From: Puniceicoccales bacterium
Lineage (GTDB): Bacteria; Verrucomicrobiota; Verrucomicrobiia; Opitutales; JAIRKQ01
Assembly (NCBI GenBank): GCA_031273725.1
Contig: JAISRG010000009.1
Span: 1 to 27,098 of the forward strand
Reading direction: 5' to 3'
DNA length: 27,098 bases
A program made the position numbers and the translations under genes. The notes beneath the pieces are model-generated. The model was given only the letters and a program-made list of their open reading frames with translations. It was not told the DNA's origin and did not search any database. This document shows positions 1 through 7,265 of the stretch, piece by piece. Numbering within the stretch: position 1 is the first letter of the stretch; the number at the start of each line of letters is the position of its first letter.

Positions 1-891
1 TTCCGCCTGCTCGGAAGTTTTATACCTCTTGCGGGCCAATGGCAATAGCGAATTCAGCTGCAAATTTTGAAGCAAATTAAAAATGTCTTCCGGGCTTTTG
101 TCAATTGTGGTTGCTGGAATATTGAACTCCATGGATCTCTGCAGTGTGATCAATTGGCGGTTGCGTTCTATTATTTCGAGAGAGTTTGATAGATTTTTTC
201 TAATTTTTTCGGAAGAAATTTTATCAAGGTTTTGCAGCAGATTCTCAATGTTCCCGAATTGATTTAAAAACTTTTCTGCCCTTTTGGCTCCTATCCCCTC
301 GACTCCCGAAATATTATCGGAAGAATCACCCAACAGGGATAAATAGTCGACAATCTGTTCTGGAAAAACACCGAAATTCTCTTTGATTCCATTCCGATCG
401 AGAATCCGCCAGGCTCCCTTGGATTGTGCCGTTGGGGGCAACATTTGAAAGGTGCGTTCGCCTACGCACTGGGCGAAATCTTTGTCCCCACTGGCAATGA
501 ATGACGTTTCTCCGTATTCGTTTAATTTGTCAGAAAAACTGGCCAACAGGTCATCTGCTTCGACGCCTTCTTTTACAGTTACATAATATCCATGGGCTAT
601 GGCCAACAAATTCATATACTCCAATTGCTGTTTGAGCTCTTCGGGCATAACTTTTCGATTGGCCTTGTACGTTGACAGGATATTTTTTCTAGCAGTTGAA
701 CCTCCCGAGTCAAAAAATACGCAAACGGCATCTGGATGGACCATATCTTCCAACTTCCACAGGGACCGGACCCATCCATAAATTGCATTAACGTGTAACC
801 CGTAGGTAGTTGTCATTTGTGGAATACCGTAGAAACATCGAAATGCCATGTTGTGCCCATCGATGAGCAACCAAGTTTTTGTATTTTCCAT
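1..891 (-). CDS. 5'-3' exonuclease (DNA polymerase I N-terminal domain or stand-alone), partial
   Basis: The frame opens with ATG at 891 and stays open for 297 codons to the window edge, so the C-terminus is missing. The protein begins with the LLIDGHN metal-binding start of the PIN/FEN-type 5'-3' exonuclease. It continues with VFFDSGG near residue 53, EADDLLASF and SGDKDFAQ in the middle, and the helix-hairpin-helix region LGDSSDNISGVEGIGAKRA. These are the conserved acidic and DNA-binding elements of the family that removes RNA primers and flaps during replication and repair. Nearly 300 residues cover the whole exonuclease module, so the missing part decides between full PolA (about 900 residues) and a stand-alone exonuclease. 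The start is one base after the stop of the upstream gene, which suggests translational coupling. A GGGGAG stretch lies about eight bases before the ATG. Confidence 0.9.
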   Translation of the reverse strand, partial: MENTKTWLLIDGHNMAFRCFYGIPQMTTTYGLHVNAIYGWVRSLWKLEDMVHPDAVCVFFDSGGSTARKNILSTYKANRKVMPEELKQQLEYMNLLAIAHGYYVTVKEGVEADDLLASFSDKLNEYGETSFIASGDKDFAQCVGERTFQMLPPTAQSKGAWRILDRNGIKENFGVFPEQIVDYLSLLGDSSDNISGVEGIGAKRAEKFLNQFGNIENLLQNLDKISSEKIRKNLSNSLEIIERNRQLITLQRSMEFNIPATTIDKSPEDIFNLLQNLQLNSLLPLARKRYKTSEQAE

Positions 892-892
892 A

Positions 893-1537
893 TTAGTGCT
901 CCCCTAGGAAAGGTTTTAATCGTAAAAATTTTATGTTCCCATACCAGTCCTCCAAAAAGCTTTCTTCTGCCGGTAAAACTTGAGAAAATCCACCTGGCGA
1001 CGAGAATACCATATCTCCAACCTTACATATCAAAACACTACTTTCGCTATCAATGGTCCAATGAGTTGCATTGTACCTATCTCCCGTCAGGATGTTTTCG
1101 CAACTTACCCCATCGGCCATAACATTTAGATCCATATCTGCCATCATATGTACTTCGGAAATGTGTATGCCACTGAGAATATTGTAGGGTATGGTATTTT
1201 GCAGCAAGTCTATCGCGGATACGATGGCCGACTTTTCTCTTCCGGTAAAGACATTTATACTTCTCACATCGACGACCTCAATGTCACACTTTAGAGTTGG
1301 CATTGGGGCATGGCAATGAACGTTGCGGCCCGTTGGCAAAAAGAATCCCGCCGAAAAACTTTGTTCCGCGCATGTACTATCTTTTACAATGGATATGTAT
1401 GGCACATTTGTTTGTTTTTTCAAAAGAACAGGTCTGTCGGAAGTTACACACAGGGCACATAAAATTACAATGACCACAGCAGTTAGCAAGGAGATAAACT
1501 CATATTTTCTATGGGATATTAAATTTATGAACACCAT
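893..1537 (-). CDS. Small membrane-anchored protein of unknown function
   Basis: This is a 214-residue protein I do not recognise. Residues about 14-32 form one hydrophobic segment (LLTAVVIVILCALCV) after a short basic N-terminus. This predicts an uncleaved signal anchor with the remaining 180 residues outside the cytoplasm. The exported part is a mixed alpha/beta-looking sequence with several cysteines and no catalytic motif I can name. The gene lies between the histidine kinase (35-base gap upstream) and the exonuclease (1-base gap downstream), all on the minus strand, so it is probably in one transcript. A single-TM FtsQ-like topology is compatible but not supported by any motif. There is no clear Shine-Dalgarno sequence before the ATG at 1537. 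Confidence 0.65.
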   Translation of the reverse strand: MVFINLISHRKYEFISLLTAVVIVILCALCVTSDRPVLLKKQTNVPYISIVKDSTCAEQSFSAGFFLPTGRNVHCHAPMPTLKCDIEVVDVRSINVFTGREKSAIVSAIDLLQNTIPYNILSGIHISEVHMMADMDLNVMADGVSCENILTGDRYNATHWTIDSESSVLICKVGDMVFSSPGGFSQVLPAEESFLEDWYGNIKFLRLKPFLGEH

Positions 1538-1572
1538 CGGAGAACAATGTTTTTAATGAATGAAAATTTTGA

Positions 1573-2775
1573 CTATGGCGATACATTTTGCACGCAAAAT
1601 TCCTTGGAATCACTATGCGCATGTAGGAGGGGCATACATTTATCCTTTCTCGGGAAATTGATGGAAATTTTTGTGCCAATGTTCTTGGCGCTGGCGATGT
1701 CGATGGTCGCTCCATGTTCCCTTAAAATCCTTTCGATGATCACCATTCCGAGACCATTCCCTTCTTTTTTGGTGGAAAAATATGGCTGAAAAATTTTAGC
1801 CAACAGGTCACAGGACATTCCCATGCCACTATCCGTAAATGTCACAATGACGTCGTTGTCGTTGGTGGTCCCATCTATTACTATTGTGCCCCCACCGGAG
1901 ATTGCCTCACATGAATTTTTTAAAACATTGAAAAATACCTGTTTTAATTGGGAATAGTCCCCAAGAATTAGCGGCAATGGACCAATGCGATTGATAACTT
2001 CTATGTTTAGGGACTTAAATTCTGCCTCCATCAAATCGATGATGTCATCTAAAACCTTGCCCAGGGGAAGGCTAGTCAATTTCGGCTTTTGGGGACGAAT
2101 CGCATGTAGGAAATTTTTAACAATACTATCCAATCTTGCAATTTCGTCCAAACAGACCCCTGCCGACATTTCCAATTTCATACGTTCGTCAACATTTTTC
2201 AAAGACTTAAACTGGCGCCGCATCAACTGTAAACGGAGGCTGATGGCATTTAGCGGGTTCCCGATTTCATGGGCAACGGCACTGGCGAGGAGTGTCACCG
2301 ATGAAATCTTTTCATCGTGCAGTGTTTTTTCCGACAGGGCACGTTCTTCCGTAATGTCGACAATCCTCAGGACGAACATCTTTTCGTCGCCATCGTAATT
2401 GCTGTAGTTATGCGCAATTGTCACATTTAATATGCTTTTGCGCGGATATGAAATCTTGATCTCCTTGGAAAGAAAAGAATCGTTTGTATCTATCGATGAC
2501 GTATCCAAGTCAGAAAACACAACGAATTCGGGGATATACTTCCACAAAACATTTGATTGTTTTAGGTTCCTGATTCCCAGCAACTCACACGCCGACTGGT
2601 TGCAGTAAAAAATTTCTCCCTTTGTGTTGATTACGACGATACTGTCCCGAATAATATCGAAGGTCCTTTTGAAAAATTCCCGCTGCTTCCATAGATGTTT
2701 TATCAGATTCCGCAAATCAGCAACGTCCAAAACATCAACCCTGTCAAACAACTTTTTTATGCCATCATCATTCAT
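1573..2775 (-). CDS. Soluble PAS-domain sensor histidine kinase (NtrB/AtoS-like)
   Basis: This 400-residue two-component sensor kinase autophosphorylates on histidine and passes the phosphate to a response regulator. A PAS domain covers about residues 35-145 (DSIVVINTKGEIFYCNQSAC, ending in a VDITEERALSEKT linker). The dimerisation/H-box helix follows, with AVAHEIGNPLNAI and phospho-acceptor His169. The HATPase domain has the N box NVLKNSCEAI, the G1 box DSGMGM starting at Asp315, and the G2 box GNGLGM. No membrane segment is visible, so the signal should be cytoplasmic. The HEIGNPL form and soluble layout resemble the NtrB/AtoS group, which partners sigma-54-type regulators. No response regulator lies in this window. 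The gene is first in a minus-strand run and is divergent from the sugar mutase. Confidence 0.9.
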   Translation of the reverse strand: MNDDGIKKLFDRVDVLDVADLRNLIKHLWKQREFFKRTFDIIRDSIVVINTKGEIFYCNQSACELLGIRNLKQSNVLWKYIPEFVVFSDLDTSSIDTNDSFLSKEIKISYPRKSILNVTIAHNYSNYDGDEKMFVLRIVDITEERALSEKTLHDEKISSVTLLASAVAHEIGNPLNAISLRLQLMRRQFKSLKNVDERMKLEMSAGVCLDEIARLDSIVKNFLHAIRPQKPKLTSLPLGKVLDDIIDLMEAEFKSLNIEVINRIGPLPLILGDYSQLKQVFFNVLKNSCEAISGGGTIVIDGTTNDNDVIVTFTDSGMGMSCDLLAKIFQPYFSTKKEGNGLGMVIIERILREHGATIDIASAKNIGTKISINFPRKDKCMPLLHAHSDSKEFCVQNVSP

Positions 2776-2888
2776 AAACTTTAGATGAAATTTGATGGAA
2801 AACAGTTAAATAAAATTTTTAAAACTAACCAAACCTTTTATTTTTAGCTTTCTTTTCTGAAAAAAAATAATTCCCTCGGAACATTGTG

Positions 2889-4838
2889 ATGGAGAGGTTT
2901 TTGAGAAACAATGTGCTTGCGATGGCGGCGGAAAATTTAGCACGTATTTACAATTGTGATAATTTGCCAATTTGGGCACGCCAGTCGATAGATGAGCTCG
3001 TTAGCCGGCAACTTGTCGATGAAATTAACAATAGATTTTTTAGAACCTTGGAGTTTGGAACTGGAGGCATGCGCAGCCGAACAATTTCAGACGTGGTTAC
3101 CGGTTCCGAGCGTGGAAATTCCAATACCAACAAGCCAGATTTTGCCGCCGTTGGAACAGCGTATTTGAACGATTTCAACATCATCGGGGCAACGGTCGCA
3201 CTGTTTAAATATTGCTCAAAATTTTTGAAAAACAACCATCGCGCCCACGAATTGCCGTCCGTTGTAATTGCCTATGACGTGAGGCATTTTTCCAAACATT
3301 TTGGAGAACTGGCTGCCTCCACATGGAAAAAACTGGGGGGCCATGCGATGCTCTATCCATCACCACGGTCTACTCCACAATTAAGTTTTAGCGTACGCCA
3401 CTTGAGCTGTACCGCGGGAATCATGATAACCGCGAGCCATAACCCGTGGCATGATAATGGGTTCAAGGCTTACTTTTCCGATGGTGCCCAGATGGTTGAT
3501 CCCCATGCATCCGGGGTAATATCGGAGTTTAACGGTGTGACGGTGGATGATATTTGCCGGTTTTGTAAAAAGGATGTATTTGGCATAACAATTTTAGATT
3601 CGACCGTTGACGAATGCTATCAGTCTGCCGTTACGGAAACGATTTTGCGCAGAGATCTTTTGGAAAGCAATCCCATAGGTGTCGCATTTTCCCCGCTACA
3701 TGGTACCGGTGGGGTGGCGACGATTCCACTTTTGAAAGCTAACAGGATCAGCCATAACGTTGTGGATGAACAGAATGATCAGGACCCAAACTTTTCAACG
3801 GTCAAATCCCCGAATCCCGAAAACAAGGAAGCTCTGGCCATGGCAATTGATTTGGCCAAACGGAAACACTCGGACCTCGTTTTAGCCACCGATCCCGATG
3901 GCGATAGGTTAGCGATTGCGGCTAAAAATGATGAGAATGAATTTGAAATCTTTACGGGAAATGAAACGGGGGCTTTGCTTGCCGAATATGAAATTTCACA
4001 GCTAAAATTTCTACGAAAAATTCCCGCCAAAGGGTCGAAAAGTACGGCCATAATAAAAACTTTTGTCACGACTCCACTCATCGATAAAATTGCCGATTAC
4101 CATGGTATAAAATGTATCAATACGCTGACCGGCTTCAAATGGATCGGGGAAAAGATGCTCAACTACGAAAATAAAATGCTGGAACAGGAATATGAATCGA
4201 CGGGCATTTCTATAAACTATGACAAAACTTTAACGGAAAAACGGAATGATTTGCTCCAAAAAAACAGCACACTATTTATTTTTGGATGTGAGGAGAGCTA
4301 CGGCTGTTTGTCGGCAAACAATGTCCGTGACAAAGATGCCAATTCTGCGTGTCTGATGGCCTGTGAATTAGCTGCCTATGCAAAATCCTTGGGCAAAACG
4401 TTGGTTGCCCTCCGCGATGACATGTACGTAAAGTACGGCTACTTTGGGGAATCAGTTTTAAATATTTACTACGAAGGAGCCGATGGAGCACAGAAAATCA
4501 AAAATATCCTTGCCAGTTACCAGAAAAATCCGCCAGAGCTAATAGATGATAGCAAGGTGGCAGAAATCATTGACTTTGCCAAACAAACGATCCACGACGC
4601 CGATGGAAAACGCATTCCGCCGCAACAGTTCTTTTTCATAACATTGGAAAACGGTGTAAAATTCGCCGTACGTGCCAGTGGAACCGAACCAAAAATAAAA
4701 TTTTACCTATTTGCAGAGACAAAAATCGATGACAAGTCTCAGCTTGGTGAAACGAAGGAAATGACATCTTCACTGTTGGAGAGGATAAAAAAATTTTTGA
4801 AAACGGATGCGGATGAACGGGCAAATTTTGTTGCTTGA
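2889..4838 (+). CDS. Phosphoglucomutase/phosphomannomutase family (phospho-sugar mutase)
   Basis: This cytoplasmic alpha-D-phosphohexomutase interconverts hexose 1- and 6-phosphates and is 649 residues from the ATG. All four family signatures are visible. They are the active-site loop ITASHNP with phospho-Ser183, the Mg2+ loop DPDGDR with Asp335/337/339, the sugar loop GCEESYG near residue 466, and the phosphate loop RASGTEPK starting at Arg595. The N-terminal FGTGGMR and the length above 600 point to the large PGM2/PgcA-like subgroup rather than the 450-residue GlmM/ManB type. Substrate specificity (glucose, mannose or ribose phosphate) cannot be read from sequence alone. A GTG sits one codon upstream and is an equally possible start. 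There is no clear Shine-Dalgarno. kdsA follows after 36 bases, so the two probably form an operon supplying envelope sugars. Confidence 0.93.
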   Translation: MERFLRNNVLAMAAENLARIYNCDNLPIWARQSIDELVSRQLVDEINNRFFRTLEFGTGGMRSRTISDVVTGSERGNSNTNKPDFAAVGTAYLNDFNIIGATVALFKYCSKFLKNNHRAHELPSVVIAYDVRHFSKHFGELAASTWKKLGGHAMLYPSPRSTPQLSFSVRHLSCTAGIMITASHNPWHDNGFKAYFSDGAQMVDPHASGVISEFNGVTVDDICRFCKKDVFGITILDSTVDECYQSAVTETILRRDLLESNPIGVAFSPLHGTGGVATIPLLKANRISHNVVDEQNDQDPNFSTVKSPNPENKEALAMAIDLAKRKHSDLVLATDPDGDRLAIAAKNDENEFEIFTGNETGALLAEYEISQLKFLRKIPAKGSKSTAIIKTFVTTPLIDKIADYHGIKCINTLTGFKWIGEKMLNYENKMLEQEYESTGISINYDKTLTEKRNDLLQKNSTLFIFGCEESYGCLSANNVRDKDANSACLMACELAAYAKSLGKTLVALRDDMYVKYGYFGESVLNIYYEGADGAQKIKNILASYQKNPPELIDDSKVAEIIDFAKQTIHDADGKRIPPQQFFFITLENGVKFAVRASGTEPKIKFYLFAETKIDDKSQLGETKEMTSSLLERIKKFLKTDADERANFVA

Positions 4839-4874
4839 TTCGCTGTCAAATTTTTTCAATCTCGGCTGGCACTG

Positions 4875-5711
4875 ATGTTTTTAGACAACAATAAATTATT
4901 GCTAATAGCAGGCCCCTGTTCCTTGGAAAATGAAGAGGTGACATTTTCCAGTGCCGAGTGCCTCGTAGCTCTTCGCAATACGTTCCCGGAGCTTAAAATA
5001 GCATTCAAAGGATCATTTGACAAGGCCAATAGGACATCAATTTACAGTAACCGAGGAGTTGGCCTCAAAGCAGGACTTGGGCTATTGGGTGAGGTCAAGA
5101 CGCGCCATGGCCTGCCCGTTACCACCGATATTCATTTGCCGGAACAGGCAGCTCCCGTGGCAGAAATATGTGATATATTGCAGATTCCTGCGTTTTTGTG
5201 TAGGCAAACGGACATTTTAATGGCAGCCGCCAGGACCAAAAAAATAGTTTCCGTTAAAAAGGGACAATTTCTTTCTCCCCATGAAATGAAACATGTCGTT
5301 GGAAAGCTCAAGGAAGCAGAAGCACAGGAAATTTGGCAGATTGAACGGGGAACAACTTTTGGATATAATAATTTGGTCGTCGACATGCGCTCATTCATGA
5401 CCATGAAATCGAACGGATGTCCTACGATCTTCGATGCCACGCATAGTGTACAACTGCCCGGTGCGGGCCAAAATGGGACAGGCGGAGAGAGAATCTTTGT
5501 CCCCACCTTGGCAAAGGCAGCACTTGCAAGCGGGGCAGACGGCCTATTTTTTGAAATACATCCCGATCCCGCAAAGGCCACATGCGATGCAGCTAACCAA
5601 ATTGCCCTCAAAGATTTTCCACAAATAATTTCCGATTGTCTGTGTATTTGGCGTGCAATGAAGAACCTAGCGACGGGAAACACAACTTCCCAGGGAAAGT
5701 TTAAAAATTGA
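4875..5711 (+). CDS. kdsA: 3-deoxy-8-phosphooctulonate synthase (KDO-8-P synthase), metal-dependent type
   Basis: The enzyme condenses phosphoenolpyruvate with arabinose 5-phosphate to give KDO-8-phosphate, the precursor of the inner-core sugar of lipopolysaccharide. At 278 residues it has the normal length. Visible signatures are IAGPCS, FKGSFDKANRTS, KKGQFLSPHEM, FDATHSVQ and FFEIHPDP. Cys15 sits where the Aquifex metallo-enzyme has its metal-ligand cysteine; the E. coli non-metal enzyme has asparagine there. The other three expected ligands are also present: His190, Glu227 and Asp238. I therefore infer the divalent-metal-dependent class. The gene implies an outer membrane with KDO-containing LPS. 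It follows the sugar mutase by 36 bases and ends in a perfect inverted repeat. Confidence 0.96.
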   Translation: MFLDNNKLLLIAGPCSLENEEVTFSSAECLVALRNTFPELKIAFKGSFDKANRTSIYSNRGVGLKAGLGLLGEVKTRHGLPVTTDIHLPEQAAPVAEICDILQIPAFLCRQTDILMAAARTKKIVSVKKGQFLSPHEMKHVVGKLKEAEAQEIWQIERGTTFGYNNLVVDMRSFMTMKSNGCPTIFDATHSVQLPGAGQNGTGGERIFVPTLAKAALASGADGLFFEIHPDPAKATCDAANQIALKDFPQIISDCLCIWRAMKNLATGNTTSQGKFKN

Positions 5712-5733
5712 CTTTTTGAGCAATTCAAAAAGT
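5711..5733. terminator. Hairpin at the end of kdsA, possible two-way terminator
   Basis: ACTTTTTGA (5711-5719) and TCAAAAAGT (5725-5733) are perfect 9-base inverted repeats with a GCAAT loop, starting on the last base of the kdsA stop codon. The stem is AT-rich, but it carries an A run and a T run so it reads the same way for the convergent rplT transcript. There is no long T tract after it, so efficiency is uncertain. The remaining bases to rplT (5734-5881) show no gene. Confidence 0.45.
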
Positions 5734-5881
5734 ATGGCAAGATGACCAAACCGGTTTACATCATTATTGAAACCATGGTCAGAAAATTTAAAAATTTCTT
5801 CGGCGCTACCTTATCTCGCTTTTGTCCCTCCAAGCACTTTATTCTGCCTCTGCACGGACGTTTTAGCCGTTAATTAATACC

Positions 5882-6235
5882 TTATAAAATCGCTTTAACC
5901 TGAGCAACTATTGTTTGGAATGCTTCCATATTATGGATGGCTAGTTCGCTTAAAGAACGGCGATCCATTTCAATGTTTAGCTTCTTAACACCATTCATGA
6001 ACCTACTGTATGCCATATCATTCGCCCTACAAGCTGCATTTATTCTGATAATCCACAGCTGACGCATGTCTGTTTTTTTACGTTTACGATCCCTATACGC
6101 AAATTCACCAGCTCGCCACACGGCGTCCTTGGCATATCTAAATAGGCGGGATTTGTTTCCAAAATACCCACGTGTTGTCTCTAACACTCTACGACGACGT
6201 TTTTTTGTCGCAACTGCATTTGTTACTCTTGGCAT
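5882..6235 (-). CDS. rplT: 50S ribosomal protein L20
   Basis: This 117-residue protein is recognisable as bL20 throughout. It has the basic N-terminal extension (KKRRRRVLETTRGYFG), then FRYAKDAVWRAGEFAYRDRKRKK, RQLWIIRINAACRA and a C-terminal globular part with RRSLSELA. L20 is needed for early assembly of the large subunit and binds 23S rRNA. In many bacteria it also represses its own operon. GAGGG lies about ten bases upstream of the ATG. The rpmI gene is 65 bases upstream on the same strand, giving the usual L35-L20 order. The initiation factor gene infC, usually first in this operon, is not present. Confidence 0.97.
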   Translation of the reverse strand: MPRVTNAVATKKRRRRVLETTRGYFGNKSRLFRYAKDAVWRAGEFAYRDRKRKKTDMRQLWIIRINAACRANDMAYSRFMNGVKKLNIEMDRRSLSELAIHNMEAFQTIVAQVKAIL

Positions 6236-6300
6236 GTTTCAATTCCCTCATTTTAGCCATTCGGTCGCCTTCACCGCCATGGCAATGGTTAATAAAATAT

Positions 6301-6495
6301 TTATAGTCCTACGGCTATGAATTTCATAACACGGGCCGACATTCCCGCAGCCAAAACTTTATCTTTGCCAGCGGCATGCTTTTGTCGAGCTGTCTTATGA
6401 CGCAAAAGATGACCGGTTCCTGGAGAACGATGCATTAAAGTTCCCTTTGCCGTAACTTTAAAACGTTTCATCATTGCCTTGTTCGTCTTCTGCAT
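6301..6495 (-). CDS. rpmI: 50S ribosomal protein L35
   Basis: This is a short basic protein of 64 residues. It contains the L35 core MKRFKVTAKG, then HRSPGTGHLLRHKTARQKH and a C-terminal region matching the family. I start it at the ATG at 6495 (MQKTNKAM...). The in-frame ATG six codons upstream adds MYYSAV, which has no counterpart in L35. L35 is part of the large ribosomal subunit and is co-transcribed with L20 (rplT follows). The 245 bases upstream hold no infC. They contain an AT-rich leader and the promoter of a divergent small gene. An RNA-level control site is possible there but I could not define one. Confidence 0.93.
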   Translation of the reverse strand: MQKTNKAMMKRFKVTAKGTLMHRSPGTGHLLRHKTARQKHAAGKDKVLAAGMSARVMKFIAVGL

Positions 6496-6681
6496 GACGG
6501 CTGAGTAATACACTTTTTTAATATTTGTAAAGTGTTTTTTTCATAATCGATAAAAATGTTCTTATTATCGTTTGCTTGTTAACAATTTCATATCCTTTCG
6601 CATTTAAAAATAGATTTATGTTGCAATTAAAGTAAATTACTCCTATGATATTTATACGGAAATGAAAATTTCTGTGCATGA

Positions 6682-6709
6682 TTGGCATGCAATAATGCTG
6701 CCTTATACA
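6682..6709 (+). promoter_or_regulatory. Likely sigma-70-type promoter for the small gene at 6741
   Basis: TTGGCA (6682-6687) and TATACA (6704-6709) are separated by 16 bases, close to the housekeeping consensus. About 30 bases later the gene starts, preceded by a good ribosome binding site (AGGAGA). Confidence 0.45.
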
Positions 6710-6740
6710 TTTAACATTAAACGTAAAACAGGAGATCATT

Positions 6741-6983
6741 ATGAATACAACCAATAACATATGTCACTGGACTCAGACCAGGTATATTAAGCTACCGGAT
6801 TATTGGCCGGCTGTTCCAAAATCGCCACTTTGTCCGGAAACAAGCGACAGTGATCAAGAAGATGCCGAAGCGGTCACTTTTGCAACAAAACATAATATTA
6901 ACAAGGAGGAATGTCCCGTTATCTACTCCTCTTTTGTATCGCACAAAAATAATAGAGCGTTTCAAAGAGAAGATATGAGATAA
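6741..6983 (+). CDS. Small acidic protein of unknown function
   Basis: This 80-residue orphan matches no family I know. It is best supported by its signals. AGGAGA lies six bases before the ATG, and a near-consensus promoter lies upstream. The sequence is hydrophilic, with an acidic stretch (SDSDQEDAEA) around residues 35-44, cysteines at 8, 31 and 58, and a tryptophan/proline-rich N-terminal third. There is no signal peptide or membrane segment. It stands alone between the divergent rpmI-rplT pair and the convergent mnmG gene, and is followed by nested inverted repeats. It could be a small regulatory or secreted protein. A spurious frame is also possible because only length and signals support it. 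Confidence 0.5.
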   Translation: MNTTNNICHWTQTRYIKLPDYWPAVPKSPLCPETSDSDQEDAEAVTFATKHNINKEECPVIYSSFVSHKNNRAFQREDMR

Positions 6984-7000
6984 AACAAAAGAAGGAATGG

Positions 7001-7108
7001 AATGGCAAAAGTATTGGAAGAAAAAGGGACATCATATATAGCGCACTAAAATAGTATAGCCGTATTTTAGAAAACGAAATAAATATGTTCATTCTCACTT
7101 TTGCCATT
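7001..7108. repeat. Nested inverted repeats, possible RNA structure or miniature element
   Basis: AATGGCAAAAGT (7001-7012) is perfectly complementary to ACTTTTGCCATT (7097-7108), enclosing 84 bases. Inside lies a second perfect stem, CTAAAATA (7046-7053) with TATTTTAG (7063-7070). This lies 17 bases after the small gene at 6741-6983 and could be its 3' structure. A 108-bp miniature inverted-repeat element is another reading, but no second copy is visible here. The remaining bases to mnmG (7109-7265) show nothing recognisable. Confidence 0.4.
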
Positions 7109-7265
7109 TCCACCATTACCCAGCCGTGTTAATTTAGTGCAGTTTAAGAAAAGCAGAAACAGCAAGGGTTTTAAGCTACGTCGGAAAATAATTTATCGCT
7201 AGACAAAGAGACAGAAAGAGGAAAGACTTTATTCGGTTTCTATTTTGAAATTCGTTTTGGATACT

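Noticed and set aside
1509..1715. 68-codon minus-strand frame between the kinase and the membrane protein
   Set aside because: It overlaps the kinase C-terminus and the start of the next gene in another frame, with no recognisable content.
5132..5749. 205-codon minus-strand frame opposite kdsA
   Set aside because: It is antisense to a fully conserved kdsA and has no domain or start signal.
6518..6760. 80-codon minus-strand frame upstream of rpmI
   Set aside because: It covers the promoter and start of the divergent small gene, is AT-driven in composition, and does not resemble IF3.
6919..7116. 65-codon hydrophobic minus-strand frame (MVEMAKVRMNIFISF...)
   Set aside because: It overlaps the small gene at 6741 and the inverted repeats. 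The hydrophobicity comes from AT-rich DNA and no ribosome binding site is present.
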